Assembly: GCA_046152935.1 (NCBI GenBank)
Contig: JBJXGB010000103.1
Location: forward strand, 5,142 to 69,141
DNA: 64,000 bases
Direction of reading: 5' to 3'
Source: CAZMFZ01 sp046152935
GTDB taxonomy: Bacteria; Bacteroidota; Bacteroidia; Cytophagales; UBA9547
Shown here: positions 55,408-64,000 of the stretch, one piece after another
How positions within the stretch are numbered: position 1 is the first letter of the stretch
Layout of the letters: each line of letters opens with the position of its first letter
The notes under the pieces: model-generated
Seen by the model: the letters and a program-made list of their open reading frames with translations, nothing else
Databases searched by the model: none
What the model was told of the DNA's origin: nothing
Made by a program: the position numbers and the translations under genes

Positions 55408-57708
55408 ATGAAAATGATGCTAAGCCTGCTACTCAAAAATGTATACCATTCGCTTCCAATTCAGCTATTTTTGCTCACTCTCAAACGAAATAGGCTGATC
55501 TTACTGCTTTGGATACTACTTTTCGCCATCATTACTGGCAATTTTGGCAACACTTACGGCATACCCTACCTTATCCTCGATCCAGAATATATGAACACGG
55601 TAGGCTTCAGGAGCTTGTTCATATTAGGTTTTTCGTTCGGCATTTTCATCATGGCATTCAATATAACTGTCTATATACTAGAGAGTTATAGATTCCAATT
55701 CTTAATGATGAAGGAAAACCCTTTTCCTCGATTTTGCCTAAATAACAGCTTTCTACCATTCATTTTTATTACAGTTTTTAGCATCAATTTTTTTACATTT
55801 CAACATGAGCAAGGCAGGCAAGAATACTTAATTATTGCCCGAGAATTGGTAGGTTTTTTTGTTGGATTGATACTCACGCTTATATTCACGATGGGGTATT
55901 TCAAATTGACTGGCTACAGAATATTCAAAAATTTTACGCAAAATTTAAATAATAAGCTCAGCCATCAAAAAATTACAAGGGTAAGTGTGATGAACAAAAT
56001 ACGAATGGTGAAACGCAAACGTTACCACGTAGATTATTATTTGGATTTTCCATTTACCATCAATAAAGTAGAGGCTTTCCAACTGTACGATCGGGCTTTA
56101 ATTACCAAAGTGATAGATCGAAACCATCTCAATGCATTATTTTTGCAGATAGCGGGTTTCGCAATCATCTTACTTTTAGGCTATTTCAGAGACAACCCTT
56201 ACTTTCAAATCCCCGCAGGAGCAAGTCTTCTCATTCTGATTTCGACCATTATCATGTTCATGGGTTTTTTCAGTTTCTGGATGAAAGGTTGGACTATGTA
56301 TGCCGTAGTGGCTCTGCTTTTCATCCTTAATTACGCTATTCAATGGCGCATTATTAACCCTGATTACCAAGTATTTGGGCTAAACTACAATACGAAATAC
56401 GCCAAATACACGTACGAAAATATTGCAGATTTTGCCAACAAAACAAACTACGAAAATGATTTTAATGGACTGATAAATGTGCTTGAAACTTGGCGAAGGA
56501 AATTTTCAGCACAAAAAAAACCCAAAATGATTATGATTTGTACCAGTGGCGGTGGGCAAAGAGCAGCTATTTGGGCATTAAGAAGCATGCAAGCTGCAGA
56601 TAGCGTGCTTGATGGTCGGCTTATGGATCACTCCATGTGCATCACGGGTGCCTCGGGAGGTCAGGTGGGGGCTTCGTATTTTCGAGAGCTGTATTTACGT
56701 AAAACACAAGGAGAAAAACTAAATATTAATGACAGAAAATACATTGAAAATATGGCAAAAGACATTCTCAATCCTGTGGTTTTCAGTTTGGTTGTCAATG
56801 ATATTTTTGTGCGTTTTGAAACTTTCAATGATGGAAAATACAATTATGTAAAAGACCGTGGCTATGCCTTTGAAAAGCAATTGAATGTGAATACAGAGGG
56901 TATTTTAAATAAGAAAGTAATTGACTATCAACCATTTGAGGCAAATTCGACCATCCCACTTATGTTGCTGACACCAACCATTGTAAATGATGGACGTAAA
57001 TTATATGTATCACCTCTGCCCATTTCATTTATGAATGCAGCGGAAATACAAAACACCAATTTATTAGAATCAAAAGTAAATGGCATCGAATTTATGCGTT
57101 TCTTTAAAGAGCAAGATGCCGCAAACTTGGGTTTTTTAAGTGCCTTGCGAATGAGCGCTACCTTTCCATACATTACTCCAAATGTAAATTTGCCGAGTTC
57201 GCCAGCGATGGAAATAATGGATGCAGGCCTTACCGACAACTTTGGCGTGATAGATGCGGTACGATTTACCTATATTTTTAGGGATTGGATCAAGAAAAAT
57301 ACTTCTGGAGTGGTATTTTTGTGTATCAGAGATTCGCCCAAGTTAATTCCAATTGCCAAGAAAAAATCAAACAGTCTTTTTGACAAAATTTTCAACCCTG
57401 TTGGCAGCTTATATGCCAATTGGGATTGGATTCAGGACCACAACGATGAATATTTTTTAGAATATGCCAATGCCTTTTTAGACAATAAAATGGAAGTGCT
57501 GGAGCTGCAATACAGTCCAATGCCAAAAGGCTATGCCGATGGAAAAGTTTCGCAGAAAGAAGTGGAAGAATACATTGTAAAAACTTGGTTTCAAAGGGCT
57601 GCTTTAAATTGGCATTTGACTAAAAAAGAAAAAGAAAGCTTGATTGAAACTATTTTTACACCCCAAAATAGAGCAGTTCTAGAAAAGTTAAAAGCTAGTA
57701 TGGAATAA
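55408..57708 (+). CDS. Patatin-like phospholipase with multi-helix membrane N-terminus
   Basis: The 766-residue protein has about six or seven membrane helices in residues 28-330, including a cluster near 245-325. A patatin domain follows, with the oxyanion loop TSGGGQRAA (about 379), nucleophile Ser416 in GASGG and catalytic Asp605 in DAGLTDNFG. The Ser-Asp dyad is complete, so lipid acyl hydrolysis is expected, on the cytosolic side if the domain follows positive-inside rules. It is monocistronic, convergent with the SpoIIE gene. Fusion of a membrane domain to patatin is unlike the soluble or barrel-linked (PlpD) forms. Confidence 0.88.
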   Translation: MKMMLSLLLKNVYHSLPIQLFLLTLKRNRLILLLWILLFAIITGNFGNTYGIPYLILDPEYMNTVGFRSLFILGFSFGIFIMAFNITVYILESYRFQFLMMKENPFPRFCLNNSFLPFIFITVFSINFFTFQHEQGRQEYLIIARELVGFFVGLILTLIFTMGYFKLTGYRIFKNFTQNLNNKLSHQKITRVSVMNKIRMVKRKRYHVDYYLDFPFTINKVEAFQLYDRALITKVIDRNHLNALFLQIAGFAIILLLGYFRDNPYFQIPAGASLLILISTIIMFMGFFSFWMKGWTMYAVVALLFILNYAIQWRIINPDYQVFGLNYNTKYAKYTYENIADFANKTNYENDFNGLINVLETWRRKFSAQKKPKMIMICTSGGGQRAAIWALRSMQAADSVLDGRLMDHSMCITGASGGQVGASYFRELYLRKTQGEKLNINDRKYIENMAKDILNPVVFSLVVNDIFVRFETFNDGKYNYVKDRGYAFEKQLNVNTEGILNKKVIDYQPFEANSTIPLMLLTPTIVNDGRKLYVSPLPISFMNAAEIQNTNLLESKVNGIEFMRFFKEQDAANLGFLSALRMSATFPYITPNVNLPSSPAMEIMDAGLTDNFGVIDAVRFTYIFRDWIKKNTSGVVFLCIRDSPKLIPIAKKKSNSLFDKIFNPVGSLYANWDWIQDHNDEYFLEYANAFLDNKMEVLELQYSPMPKGYADGKVSQKEVEEYIVKTWFQRAALNWHLTKKEKESLIETIFTPQNRAVLEKLKASME

Positions 57709-57735
57709 AACTGCCCTTGCAAAAATATTACCTTA

Positions 57736-58950
57736 CTATTTCCCTACTTTACAGCTCAACATGGTGATATCATCGATTGGAATATTACTGATTCGCAATG
57801 CAGAAATAATATTGTGGTGCAATTTTGTATTGTCGGTACTTTCCAAAATCAATGCCTCCACCAAAGCCAAACCAATATCGGTGTTGTTCATGTCAAATGT
57901 TTCGGTGAGCCCATCTGTATAAGCAAATAAAAAAGTATCTTTTATTTCAAAAATAGTTCCTAGCTTAATATCGGGCAGGTCTTCAAATGCCCCTAGTATC
58001 AAAGTGCCCTCATTTAGATAATGTTTTTCTCCGTTTCTTCTAAATAAAATCGGTTCGTTGTGACCACAATTTATATAGTTCATCACGTTGGTTTTCAAAT
58101 TGTACCTCGCGATAAAAAAAGTGATAAATTTTTCGCCTTTCGCATTGTGAAACACCAACTCATTGAGTTCTGTCACTATTTTTTCCAAAGAAATAGCCTG
58201 TTTTACTAATATTCTCAATGCAGATTGCAAATTTGAAACTAAAAAAGCGGCAGGAACCCCTTTGCCAGACACATCGGCTATACATATTACGAACTCGTCT
58301 GCATTGAGCTTAATATAATCGTAGTAATCGCCACCTACCATCAATTGTGGCAAATAAGAAGCAAATATTTGTAGCTCTGGGTTGTTTGGAAGCACAGAAG
58401 GGAATAATTGCGATTGCAATTTCTGAGCCAGCTCAATTTCGCGCTTGATGGCTTGTTGATCCAGTCGCCTAGTGTTCAATCTTATATTTTGAATGGCAAC
58501 GGTAATAATATTGGCAATGGTTTGGATAAATTTTAAGCTTTCTTCTCTTTCATTTTTAGAAATGCTAGAAGCGCCACCCATTATTGCCATTGCCACATTT
58601 CTGTTTTTTCTTCCAACTGGAATTACTATTTCAAAAATTTCATTGAGGGGGGCAGGAAATTCATTCTTATCATTAACAATCGCATATTTCCTGCCTAGTT
58701 CTCCTAAGATGTCAGCAGGAATGGAAAAATCCTTGTCTAAACCATGTTTCAAAACCATGTTCCAGCCACTCAATTCTCTTGAATATATAGCCAAATGACT
58801 AATTTTAAAATTGGCAACAACCGCAAATAAAAAAATTTTGAGCAAAGATTGCTCATCTTGTTCTGTGTTGATGGCATTGGTAATATCCAGCAAGGTGTCA
58901 AGTTCAAGATGTTTGAGGGAAGTAAATTTTGCTTTTTTTATGCTTGCCAA
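57736..58950 (-). CDS. GAF-SpoIIE (PP2C-like) serine phosphatase
   Basis: The 404-residue protein has a GAF-like sensory domain (about 14-160), a helical linker with REIELAQKLQSQLFPS (the usual start of SpoIIE/RsbU domains), and a PP2C-type phosphatase domain (about 205-404). The metal-binding residues are in MVGGDYYDYI and CIADVSGKGVPAAFL, and the last is in FAYTDGLTE. Such proteins usually dephosphorylate anti-sigma-factor antagonists in partner-switching circuits. No STAS or HPK kinase gene is adjacent. Confidence 0.92.
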   Translation of the reverse strand: MASIKKAKFTSLKHLELDTLLDITNAINTEQDEQSLLKIFLFAVVANFKISHLAIYSRELSGWNMVLKHGLDKDFSIPADILGELGRKYAIVNDKNEFPAPLNEIFEIVIPVGRKNRNVAMAIMGGASSISKNEREESLKFIQTIANIITVAIQNIRLNTRRLDQQAIKREIELAQKLQSQLFPSVLPNNPELQIFASYLPQLMVGGDYYDYIKLNADEFVICIADVSGKGVPAAFLVSNLQSALRILVKQAISLEKIVTELNELVFHNAKGEKFITFFIARYNLKTNVMNYINCGHNEPILFRRNGEKHYLNEGTLILGAFEDLPDIKLGTIFEIKDTFLFAYTDGLTETFDMNNTDIGLALVEALILESTDNTKLHHNIISALRISNIPIDDITMLSCKVGK

Positions 58951-59270
58951 TGTTTAAAAGTTTTCAAGAGGAGGAATGTGGTGAAAAAAGACTATTAAAT
59001 CATAGTAATGTACAAAATTAAATAAAAATAGAAAAGTAATTGACAAAACACAACAGGTGGGTTGAAAATTTAGATGAAGATCGCGATATATTAGATCAAT
59101 GGCTGCTCAATTGTTCATTCGATTGATCGAAAAGTGAACTCCCAATACTATTTTGGTATTCTTTGGTTTTGGTAGAGATAATGGTATGGATTGGAAATGC
59201 TCTTGCTAATGGGACATAATGTACCAAAAAGGCGATCTAAAGGGCGATTTATTCAATTCTGATTTCCAAC
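58951..59270. other. Intergenic region upstream of the SpoIIE gene
   Basis: Apart from the -7 element at 59013-59020, I see no gene, repeat or RNA here. The stretch also separates the end of the sdh operon terminator from the SpoIIE gene. Confidence 0.4.
59013..59020 (-). promoter_or_regulatory. Candidate -7 element for the SpoIIE phosphatase gene
   Basis: TAATTTTG on the minus strand matches TAnnTTTG exactly. A TTTTG lies 23 bp upstream, slightly too far. The leader would be about 55 nt. Confidence 0.4.
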
Positions 59271-59298
59271 AAAAAAGGCTGCCATAAGGCAGCCTTTT
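59271..59298 (-). terminator. Terminator of the sdhCAB operon
   Basis: An 11-bp stem (AAAAGGCTGCC and its complement) with a 4-nt loop is followed by six T on the minus strand. It begins 25 bp after the sdhB stop. Confidence 0.92.
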
Positions 59299-59323
59299 GA
59301 TATTATATTTCGAGAAACATAGT

Positions 59324-60091
59324 TTATGCCTCTTCACCCAAAAACTGAGCTGAAGCATAGTCTCTGTTCATTCTAGCAATATTTGTTACAGAAATTTCTT
59401 TTGGACATTCGGCTTCGCAAGCATACGTGTTTGTACAATTTCCAAAACCTTCTTTATCCATTTGTGCTACCATCGCTTTCACACGTTTGTATCTTTCCGC
59501 TTGACCCTGTGGCAATAAAGCATATTGCGACACTTTTGCAGATACAAATAGCATTGCAGAAGCATTTTTACAAGCTGCTACGCATGCTCCGCAACCTATG
59601 CAAGCTGCCGACATAAAAGCCTCATCTGCATTTTGCTTTGGTATGGGTATCGAATTGGCATCGGGGGCTGAACCTGTGTTGACAGATACAAAACCACCAG
59701 CTTGTTGAATTCTATCAAAGGCTTTGCGATCGGTAATCAAATCTTTCAATACTGGAAATGCACCAGCTCTCCAAGGCTCTATTGTAATTGTATCGCCATC
59801 TTTGAAAGTCCGCATGTGCAATTGGCAAGTAGTCACAGCCTTCTGCGGACCATGAGGACGACCATTTATCACTAAAGAGCAACTTCCACAAATCCCTTCT
59901 CTGCAATCGTGGTCGAAAGCGATTGGGTCTTGGTTGGTTTTTAGCAATTGCTCATTTAGCACATCCATCATTTCAAGAAAAGACATGTCTTCGATAATAT
60001 TATCAATTACGTATTTATCGAAATGGCCTTTGTCTGCCTTATTTTTCTGTCTCCAAACTTTGAGATTGAGTTTCATTTTATGTTCTGACAT
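59324..60091 (-). CDS. sdhB: Succinate dehydrogenase / fumarate reductase iron-sulfur subunit
   Basis: This subunit passes electrons from the flavoprotein to quinone. In its 255 residues it has a plant-type [2Fe-2S] domain (CREGICGSCSLVING, then a distal Cys in TTCQLH) and a bacterial ferredoxin domain with CIGCGACVAAC and CTNTYACEAECP for the other two clusters. It is the last gene of sdhCAB, 89 bp after sdhA, with a long hairpin in between. Aerobic neighbours favour the dehydrogenase direction. Confidence 0.96.
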   Translation of the reverse strand: MSEHKMKLNLKVWRQKNKADKGHFDKYVIDNIIEDMSFLEMMDVLNEQLLKTNQDPIAFDHDCREGICGSCSLVINGRPHGPQKAVTTCQLHMRTFKDGDTITIEPWRAGAFPVLKDLITDRKAFDRIQQAGGFVSVNTGSAPDANSIPIPKQNADEAFMSAACIGCGACVAACKNASAMLFVSAKVSQYALLPQGQAERYKRVKAMVAQMDKEGFGNCTNTYACEAECPKEISVTNIARMNRDYASAQFLGEEA

Positions 60092-60127
60092 CGCTTTTTG
60101 ATTTTTATTTTAGGAAAAGAGCAAACG

Positions 60128-60178
60128 AAAAGAACATAGATCAAAGAAAAGTTTTTTTTCTTTGATCTATGCTCTTTA
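60128..60178 (-). promoter_or_regulatory. Intercistronic hairpin between sdhA and sdhB
   Basis: A stem of about 22 bp with a 5-nt loop starts only a few bases after the sdhA stop. Its single plus-strand A-C mismatch becomes G-U in the minus-strand RNA, so it is fully paired only in the sdh transcript. The loop side has a T8 run on the plus strand. It may stabilise the sdhCA message or reduce read-through into sdhB. Confidence 0.6.
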
Positions 60179-60180
60179 TT

Positions 60181-62160
60181 CTATTTGTAGCTTCTTTGTG
60201 ATGGTTTTACAAATTCGTAATTCAAGTCTTCTTTATTGAGTGTTTGTTTGCCACTTTCGCCATTCCATTCCCAACCCGATACATACATATAGTTGTCATC
60301 GTCACGCAAAGCCTCACCTTCTGGTGTTTGGTATTCTTCACGAAAGTGACCACCGCAAGATTCTTTTCTGTCCAGTGCATCTACCATCATCAATTCGCCC
60401 AATTCCAAGAAATCGGCCAAACGACCTGCCTTTTCAAGCGTTTGGTTCAATTCATCGCCAGTACCTGATACTTTTATATTGCTCCAAAATTCATCTCTTA
60501 ATCCTCTTATTTTGCTTATTCCCTCGATCAATCCCTTCTCGTTGCGTGCCATGCCGCAATTATCCCACATTATCAAACCAAGTTCTCTTTGCAATTCGTG
60601 AACAGTAGCTTTTCCGTTTATCGATAGCAATTTGTTGATGCCTTCTTTCACTTCTTTGATGGCAAAATCAAATTCCGGTGCATCTGTAGAAATAGGCTTG
60701 CGTTCTACACCAGCCAAGTAATCACCAAGTGTGTATGGGATTACGAAATAACCATCTGCCAAGCCTTGCATCAAAGCACTAGCACCTAATCTATTAGCTC
60801 CATGATCTGAAAAATTTGCCTCACCCATTGCATAAAGCCCTGGTATTGATGTACTTAAATTATAATCAACCCACAATCCACCCATTGTATAATGCACGGC
60901 CGGATATATTCTCATCGGATCTACGTATGGATTTTCGCCTGTAATCTGGGTGTACATATCAAATAAATTGCCATATTTGTTGGCTACCACTTTCGTTCCC
61001 AAATCTTTGATGGTAGCTGCATCGGCATTTACCAAGCCTTTCTTAGTGGCTTCTGTTTTTCCATATCTTTCAATAGCATCTGCATAATCCAAATATACTG
61101 CCAATTTAGAGGCACCAACACCATATCCAGCATCGCATCTTTCTTTAGCAGCTCTTGAGGCTATATCTCTAGGTACCAAATTTCCAAACGCAGGATAGCG
61201 TCTTTCTAAATAGTAATCTCTTTCTTCTTCTGGTATTTCATTTGGTTTGCGGGTATCGCCTTGCGCTTTCGGAGCCCATATTCTACCATCATTTCTCAAA
61301 GATTCCGACATCAATGTCAGCTTCGACTGGTGATCGCCCGAAACTGGTATGCAAGTCGGGTGTATTTGTGTGTAGCAAGGATTTGCAAAAGCCGCACCTT
61401 TTTTATGTGCTCTCCAAATAGCCGAAGTATTTGAGCCACGAGCATAGGTAGTAAGATAAAATACGTTTCCGTACCCACCTGTACACAATAAAACAGCATG
61501 GGCTGCATGTTTGGTGATTTCGCCTGTCACTAAATCTCTGGCAATTACGCCTCGTGCATGGCCATCGATCTTAACAATATCTAAAACTTCGTGTCTTGAA
61601 TATGAAGTGATTCCACCATTGTTAATCATCTTATTCATTGCACTGTAGGCACCAAGCAAAAGTTGCTGTCCAGTCTGACCTTTGGCATAAAATGTACGGG
61701 AAACTTGTGCGCCACCAAACGAACGATTGTCGAGCAAACCGCCATATTCACGTGCAAAAGGCACCCCTTGTGCTACGCATTGATCGATAATATTTACAGA
61801 AACTTCCGCCAAACGATGCACATTGGCTTCTCTTGCACGGTAATCGCCTCCTTTGATGGTATCGTAAAATAAACGATGCACGCTGTCGCCATCGTTTCTG
61901 TAGTTTTTGGCTGCATTTATTCCGCCTTGTGCGGCAATGCTGTGGGCTCTTCTAGGGCTGTCTTGGAAACAAAATGTTTTTACATTGTAGCCTAATTCTG
62001 CCAGAGAAGCGGCTGCCGATGCACCTGCCAAACCAGTACCAACCACAATTACATCGTATTTTCTTTTATTTGATGGATTTACCAGTTTCAAACTAAACTT
62101 GTGGTTCGACCATTTGTCTGCTAATGTACCAGCAGGGGTCTTAGAATTTAATGTTGCCAT
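60181..62160 (-). CDS. sdhA: Succinate dehydrogenase / fumarate reductase flavoprotein subunit
   Basis: This subunit oxidises succinate using covalently bound FAD. In its 659 residues it has the Rossmann motif VVGTGLAGASAAASL (about 40-54), the FAD-attachment region RRAHSIAAQGGINAAKNY with the His, the catalytic loop with HPTCIP and RDIASRAAKERC, and the substrate/FAD-capping end HYTMGGLWVD and GEANFSDHGANRLGAS. It lies 94 bp after sdhC in a three-gene type B (diheme, single anchor) set typical of Bacteroidota. Confidence 0.97.
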   Translation of the reverse strand: MATLNSKTPAGTLADKWSNHKFSLKLVNPSNKRKYDVIVVGTGLAGASAAASLAELGYNVKTFCFQDSPRRAHSIAAQGGINAAKNYRNDGDSVHRLFYDTIKGGDYRAREANVHRLAEVSVNIIDQCVAQGVPFAREYGGLLDNRSFGGAQVSRTFYAKGQTGQQLLLGAYSAMNKMINNGGITSYSRHEVLDIVKIDGHARGVIARDLVTGEITKHAAHAVLLCTGGYGNVFYLTTYARGSNTSAIWRAHKKGAAFANPCYTQIHPTCIPVSGDHQSKLTLMSESLRNDGRIWAPKAQGDTRKPNEIPEEERDYYLERRYPAFGNLVPRDIASRAAKERCDAGYGVGASKLAVYLDYADAIERYGKTEATKKGLVNADAATIKDLGTKVVANKYGNLFDMYTQITGENPYVDPMRIYPAVHYTMGGLWVDYNLSTSIPGLYAMGEANFSDHGANRLGASALMQGLADGYFVIPYTLGDYLAGVERKPISTDAPEFDFAIKEVKEGINKLLSINGKATVHELQRELGLIMWDNCGMARNEKGLIEGISKIRGLRDEFWSNIKVSGTGDELNQTLEKAGRLADFLELGELMMVDALDRKESCGGHFREEYQTPEGEALRDDDNYMYVSGWEWNGESGKQTLNKEDLNYEFVKPSQRSYK

Positions 62161-62254
62161 GTATGAGACTTGTGTTTTGAAGAACAGTGATATTAGCCTA
62201 AAGACTTAAGAATTAAATATTTAGACTATTTTAATGCTTGAATTTTATGAATGA

Positions 62255-62926
62255 TTATTGTATTAACTTAAAATAAAACGCCAAAGGCATTGCTGCAAAT
62301 ACTACTGGAAACACAACAGCGAATATTATACCTGTGGTTTTGATAATTGGGGAATATTTTTTGTGTGTCCAGCCCATTGTTTGAAAGCCAGATTGGAAGC
62401 CGTGCAACAAATGATAACCCAAAGAAAATTGAGCCAAAACGTAGATGGCTACAATCCAAGGATTTTCAAAAACCTCTTTCATTTCATCAAAAAGTGTTTC
62501 TTCGCCACTTGTGATGTGGTCGGTAAAGCGACTTACGACCCAAAAATGCCTTAAATGGATAATGAGAAAAGTAAGCAACAAAATACCCAGTATCGCCATC
62601 GATCTTGAATACCATTTGCTATTGGCGTTGCCGTTGAAATTGTCGTAAGCAACAGGTCTGGCGCTTGCGTTTTGCTTTTGAAGCAATAAACTTTGCACAA
62701 TATGTGCCAATAAACCAGCCATGAGCACAACTTCCATTGTTCTGATCAATGGATTTGTACCCATAAATTCTGCCCCAGCATTGAATAATTCGCCTCCATC
62801 ATTGAAGAAAATCAATGAATTGATAGCACAATGTACCAATAAAAATGTGCACAAAAACAGCCCAGTAAGGCCCACAATAAACTTTTTACCAATTGAACTT
62901 GTGAAGGAGTTTGATAGCCAAGACAT
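62255..62926 (-). CDS. sdhC: Succinate dehydrogenase cytochrome b subunit
   Basis: This 223-residue protein is the single membrane anchor of a type B complex. Five helices are visible (about 13-36, 63-83, 105-127, 156-178, 197-220) with candidate heme-ligand His in HCAINSL, LLAHIVQSLL, LIIHLRHFW and LGYHLLHGF. Type B anchors bind two hemes b and pass electrons to menaquinone. It heads the sdhCAB operon and has the best promoter match in the window. Confidence 0.94.
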   Translation of the reverse strand: MSWLSNSFTSSIGKKFIVGLTGLFLCTFLLVHCAINSLIFFNDGGELFNAGAEFMGTNPLIRTMEVVLMAGLLAHIVQSLLLQKQNASARPVAYDNFNGNANSKWYSRSMAILGILLLTFLIIHLRHFWVVSRFTDHITSGEETLFDEMKEVFENPWIVAIYVLAQFSLGYHLLHGFQSGFQTMGWTHKKYSPIIKTTGIIFAVVFPVVFAAMPLAFYFKLIQ

Positions 62927-62970
62927 ATATTATTTTTTAATCTGTTAAAACATAGTTGTGTTAAACATTC

Positions 62971-63001
62971 CAAAATTATACTTCAAATACTTATAATACA
63001 A
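62971..63001 (-). promoter_or_regulatory. Promoter of sdhCAB
   Basis: On the minus strand TTG (63001-62999), a 20-bp spacer and TAATTTTG (62978-62971) match the Bacteroidota consensus in every defined position. Transcription would start near 62964, 38 nt before the sdhC ATG. Confidence 0.7.
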
Positions 63002-63442
63002 TTGGAAAGCCTATTTTGATAGAATCTAAATAATATGATTTTTTAAATTTTGTCGGTTTAACAGAAAATAAAGGCAAAATGTTGTTGAAAAGCGGATAAG
63101 GGCAAAGAATTCGTTTAATTCACAAAGAATTAATTTGACACCTAGCAACCTTTACCCCACCAAATGCACTTGCATTTTTAGTAGCTCTAAAGTGAAGTCG
63201 AACTGAAAATAGGGTCTGTAAAGCGCTGCCACGTGCGTAATTTGCGAAGCAAGTGATAAAGCTGTCCTTCATTTGTTGGTATTTCTCACTTGTCCCTTTT
63301 TTGGGTCTTTTGACGAAAAGGCAAAGCGTTTGACTAATTGCTAATTGCTTGGTTAATCGAAAGACCAACCAAGGTCAAAAATATTTCCTTAATTTGGTCG
63401 CTCAGTATCATTTTTTAAAAAGTAATTGTCAAATAATTAAAA
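63002..63442. other. Gene-poor spacer with a possible spurious ORF
   Basis: A minus-strand open frame of 82 codons (63120-63368) has no recognisable domain, no promoter, and overlaps a dispersed repeat. I regard it as a repeat or a remnant rather than a gene. The rest is A+T-rich with nothing recognisable. Confidence 0.45.
63233..63268 (-). repeat. Dispersed 36-bp repeat, copy 2
   Basis: The reverse complement matches 9067-9102 at 31 of 36 positions. The surrounding open frame gives KDSFITCFANYA, against QDSFYHCFANYA in copy 1. Confidence 0.65.
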
Positions 63443-64000
63443 GTGAAAGTGCCTACTGCCGTAATATTGGTTCATGGTTTTTTGGATAGACATGTCATTT
63501 TTAGAAGAATGGGCAAATTCCTAGTGCAACAGGGATTCAATGTTTACGATGACCTAAATCTTAAGCCAAACACCGGGAAACACGGAATTGAAAATCTCGC
63601 CCTTCAACTTGCTTCCTATATTGAAACTCATATCCCCAAAGGACAGTCTATTACTATTGTTGGATTTAGTATGGGTGGCTTAGTAGCCAGATATTATATA
63701 CAAAATCTTAATAAAGATTATATTGTTAAAAAACTTATTACCATTGCGGCACCTCATCATGGTACACTTTTAGGCTATCTTCTTCCCATTAAAAGTTGTA
63801 TTCAGTTGCGGCCAAAAAGTGAGTTCCTTCGTATTTTGGATAATGATATGGGGAAATTAAAAGATGTTCAAGTAACAAGTATTTGGGCTAGGTTTGACAC
63901 CATGATTGTTCCAAACAAAAGCTCCCACTTACCTTTTGGATCTGAAATTATACTGCCATTTGGACTTCACTTTATTTTACCCCTCACAAAACGGGTTATA
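63443..64000 (+). CDS. Alpha/beta-hydrolase lipase/esterase, N-terminal part (runs off window)
   Basis: The open frame has no stop before the window end (186 codons). The start is GTG at 63443 or 63449, after an in-frame TAA at 63434. The product begins with the strand and oxyanion loop ILVHGFLDRH, then the nucleophile elbow GFSMGG with Ser76, ARYYIQ, and TIAAPHHGT, typical of triacylglycerol lipases and PGAP1/LipB-like esterases. A candidate acid lies in RFDTMIVP; the catalytic His is probably beyond the window. There is no signal peptide, so it is cytosolic unless the start is wrong. Confidence 0.85.
   Translation, partial: MKVPTAVILVHGFLDRHVIFRRMGKFLVQQGFNVYDDLNLKPNTGKHGIENLALQLASYIETHIPKGQSITIVGFSMGGLVARYYIQNLNKDYIVKKLITIAAPHHGTLLGYLLPIKSCIQLRPKSEFLRILDNDMGKLKDVQVTSIWARFDTMIVPNKSSHLPFGSEIILPFGLHFILPLTKRVI

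Noticed and set aside
63120..63368. 82-codon minus-strand open frame as a protein gene
   Set aside because: No domain, no promoter or ribosome site, and it overlaps a 36-bp dispersed repeat found at 9067-9102. It is more likely a repeat or remnant.

Overview
The window comes from an A+T-rich member of the Bacteroidota, most likely a free-living, aerobic Cytophagales- or Sphingobacteriales-like bacterium. The evidence is the family content (DUF5686 outer-membrane protein, SpoIIE and 7TMR-DISM signalling proteins, a DUF3575 barrel, a Gln-variant dihydroorotase, a patatin fused to a membrane domain, IPT/TIG and MORN surface proteins). Promoter-like elements also fit the Bacteroidota consensus TTTG / TAnnTTTG. 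Most of the window is ordinary chromosome: housekeeping genes in short operons separated by clear hairpin terminators.

Layout. 1-8.9 kb: partial dihydroorotase, two tandem rhomboid proteases, an IPT/TIG protein, a DUF5686 protein, SAM hydrolase and a FucP/NagP-like sugar MFS transporter. 8.9-12.3 kb: an accessory island with a patch of palindromes and a dispersed repeat, then DUF6471 protein - C5 methyltransferase - PD-(D/E)XK endonuclease (probably NgoBV-like), then a five-copy 41-bp tandem repeat that abuts a nagB cut off after about 65 codons. 12.4-14.7 kb: sugar nucleotidyltransferase and a lipoprotein aldose epimerase. 14.9-19.9 kb: SRPBCC protein, TPR lipoprotein, thrS, trpE. 19.9-28.2 kb: histidine kinase, pgi, DUF3575 protein, M17 aminopeptidase, K+-dependent membrane pyrophosphatase. 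28.3-29.8 kb: a class II Fic protein preceded by six copies of TATTCTCCGCA. 29.8-42.6 kb: M1 peptidase, ligA, nadC, a response regulator, a histidine kinase with an in-frame stop, pdhB, a MORN protein and metY. 42.7-54.1 kb: ppa, DUF983, a COX3-like protein, and a dense signalling block (ECF sigma/anti-sigma, NarL regulator, 7TMR-DISM kinase, nine-PAS LytS-like kinase, LytTR regulator). 54.2-64 kb: tyrA, a thiamine-binding-like protein, patatin, SpoIIE phosphatase, the sdhCAB operon and a partial lipase.

How the genes work together. Sugar uptake, the lost nagB and galM suggest an amino-sugar/hexose utilisation locus damaged by arrival of the restriction-modification island. Succinate dehydrogenase, the COX3-like subunit, the ion-pumping pyrophosphatase and soluble pyrophosphatase belong to respiration and energy conservation.

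The most interesting items are the Fic operator array, which surrounds the presumed -7 element and supplies the ribosome binding site, the restriction-modification island with its palindrome inside a promoter spacer and its 41-bp repeats at the nagB break, and the split histidine kinase. I found no CRISPR array, rRNA, tRNA, integrase or intact insertion sequence. All calls were made by eye from sequence and translations; no database search was run.
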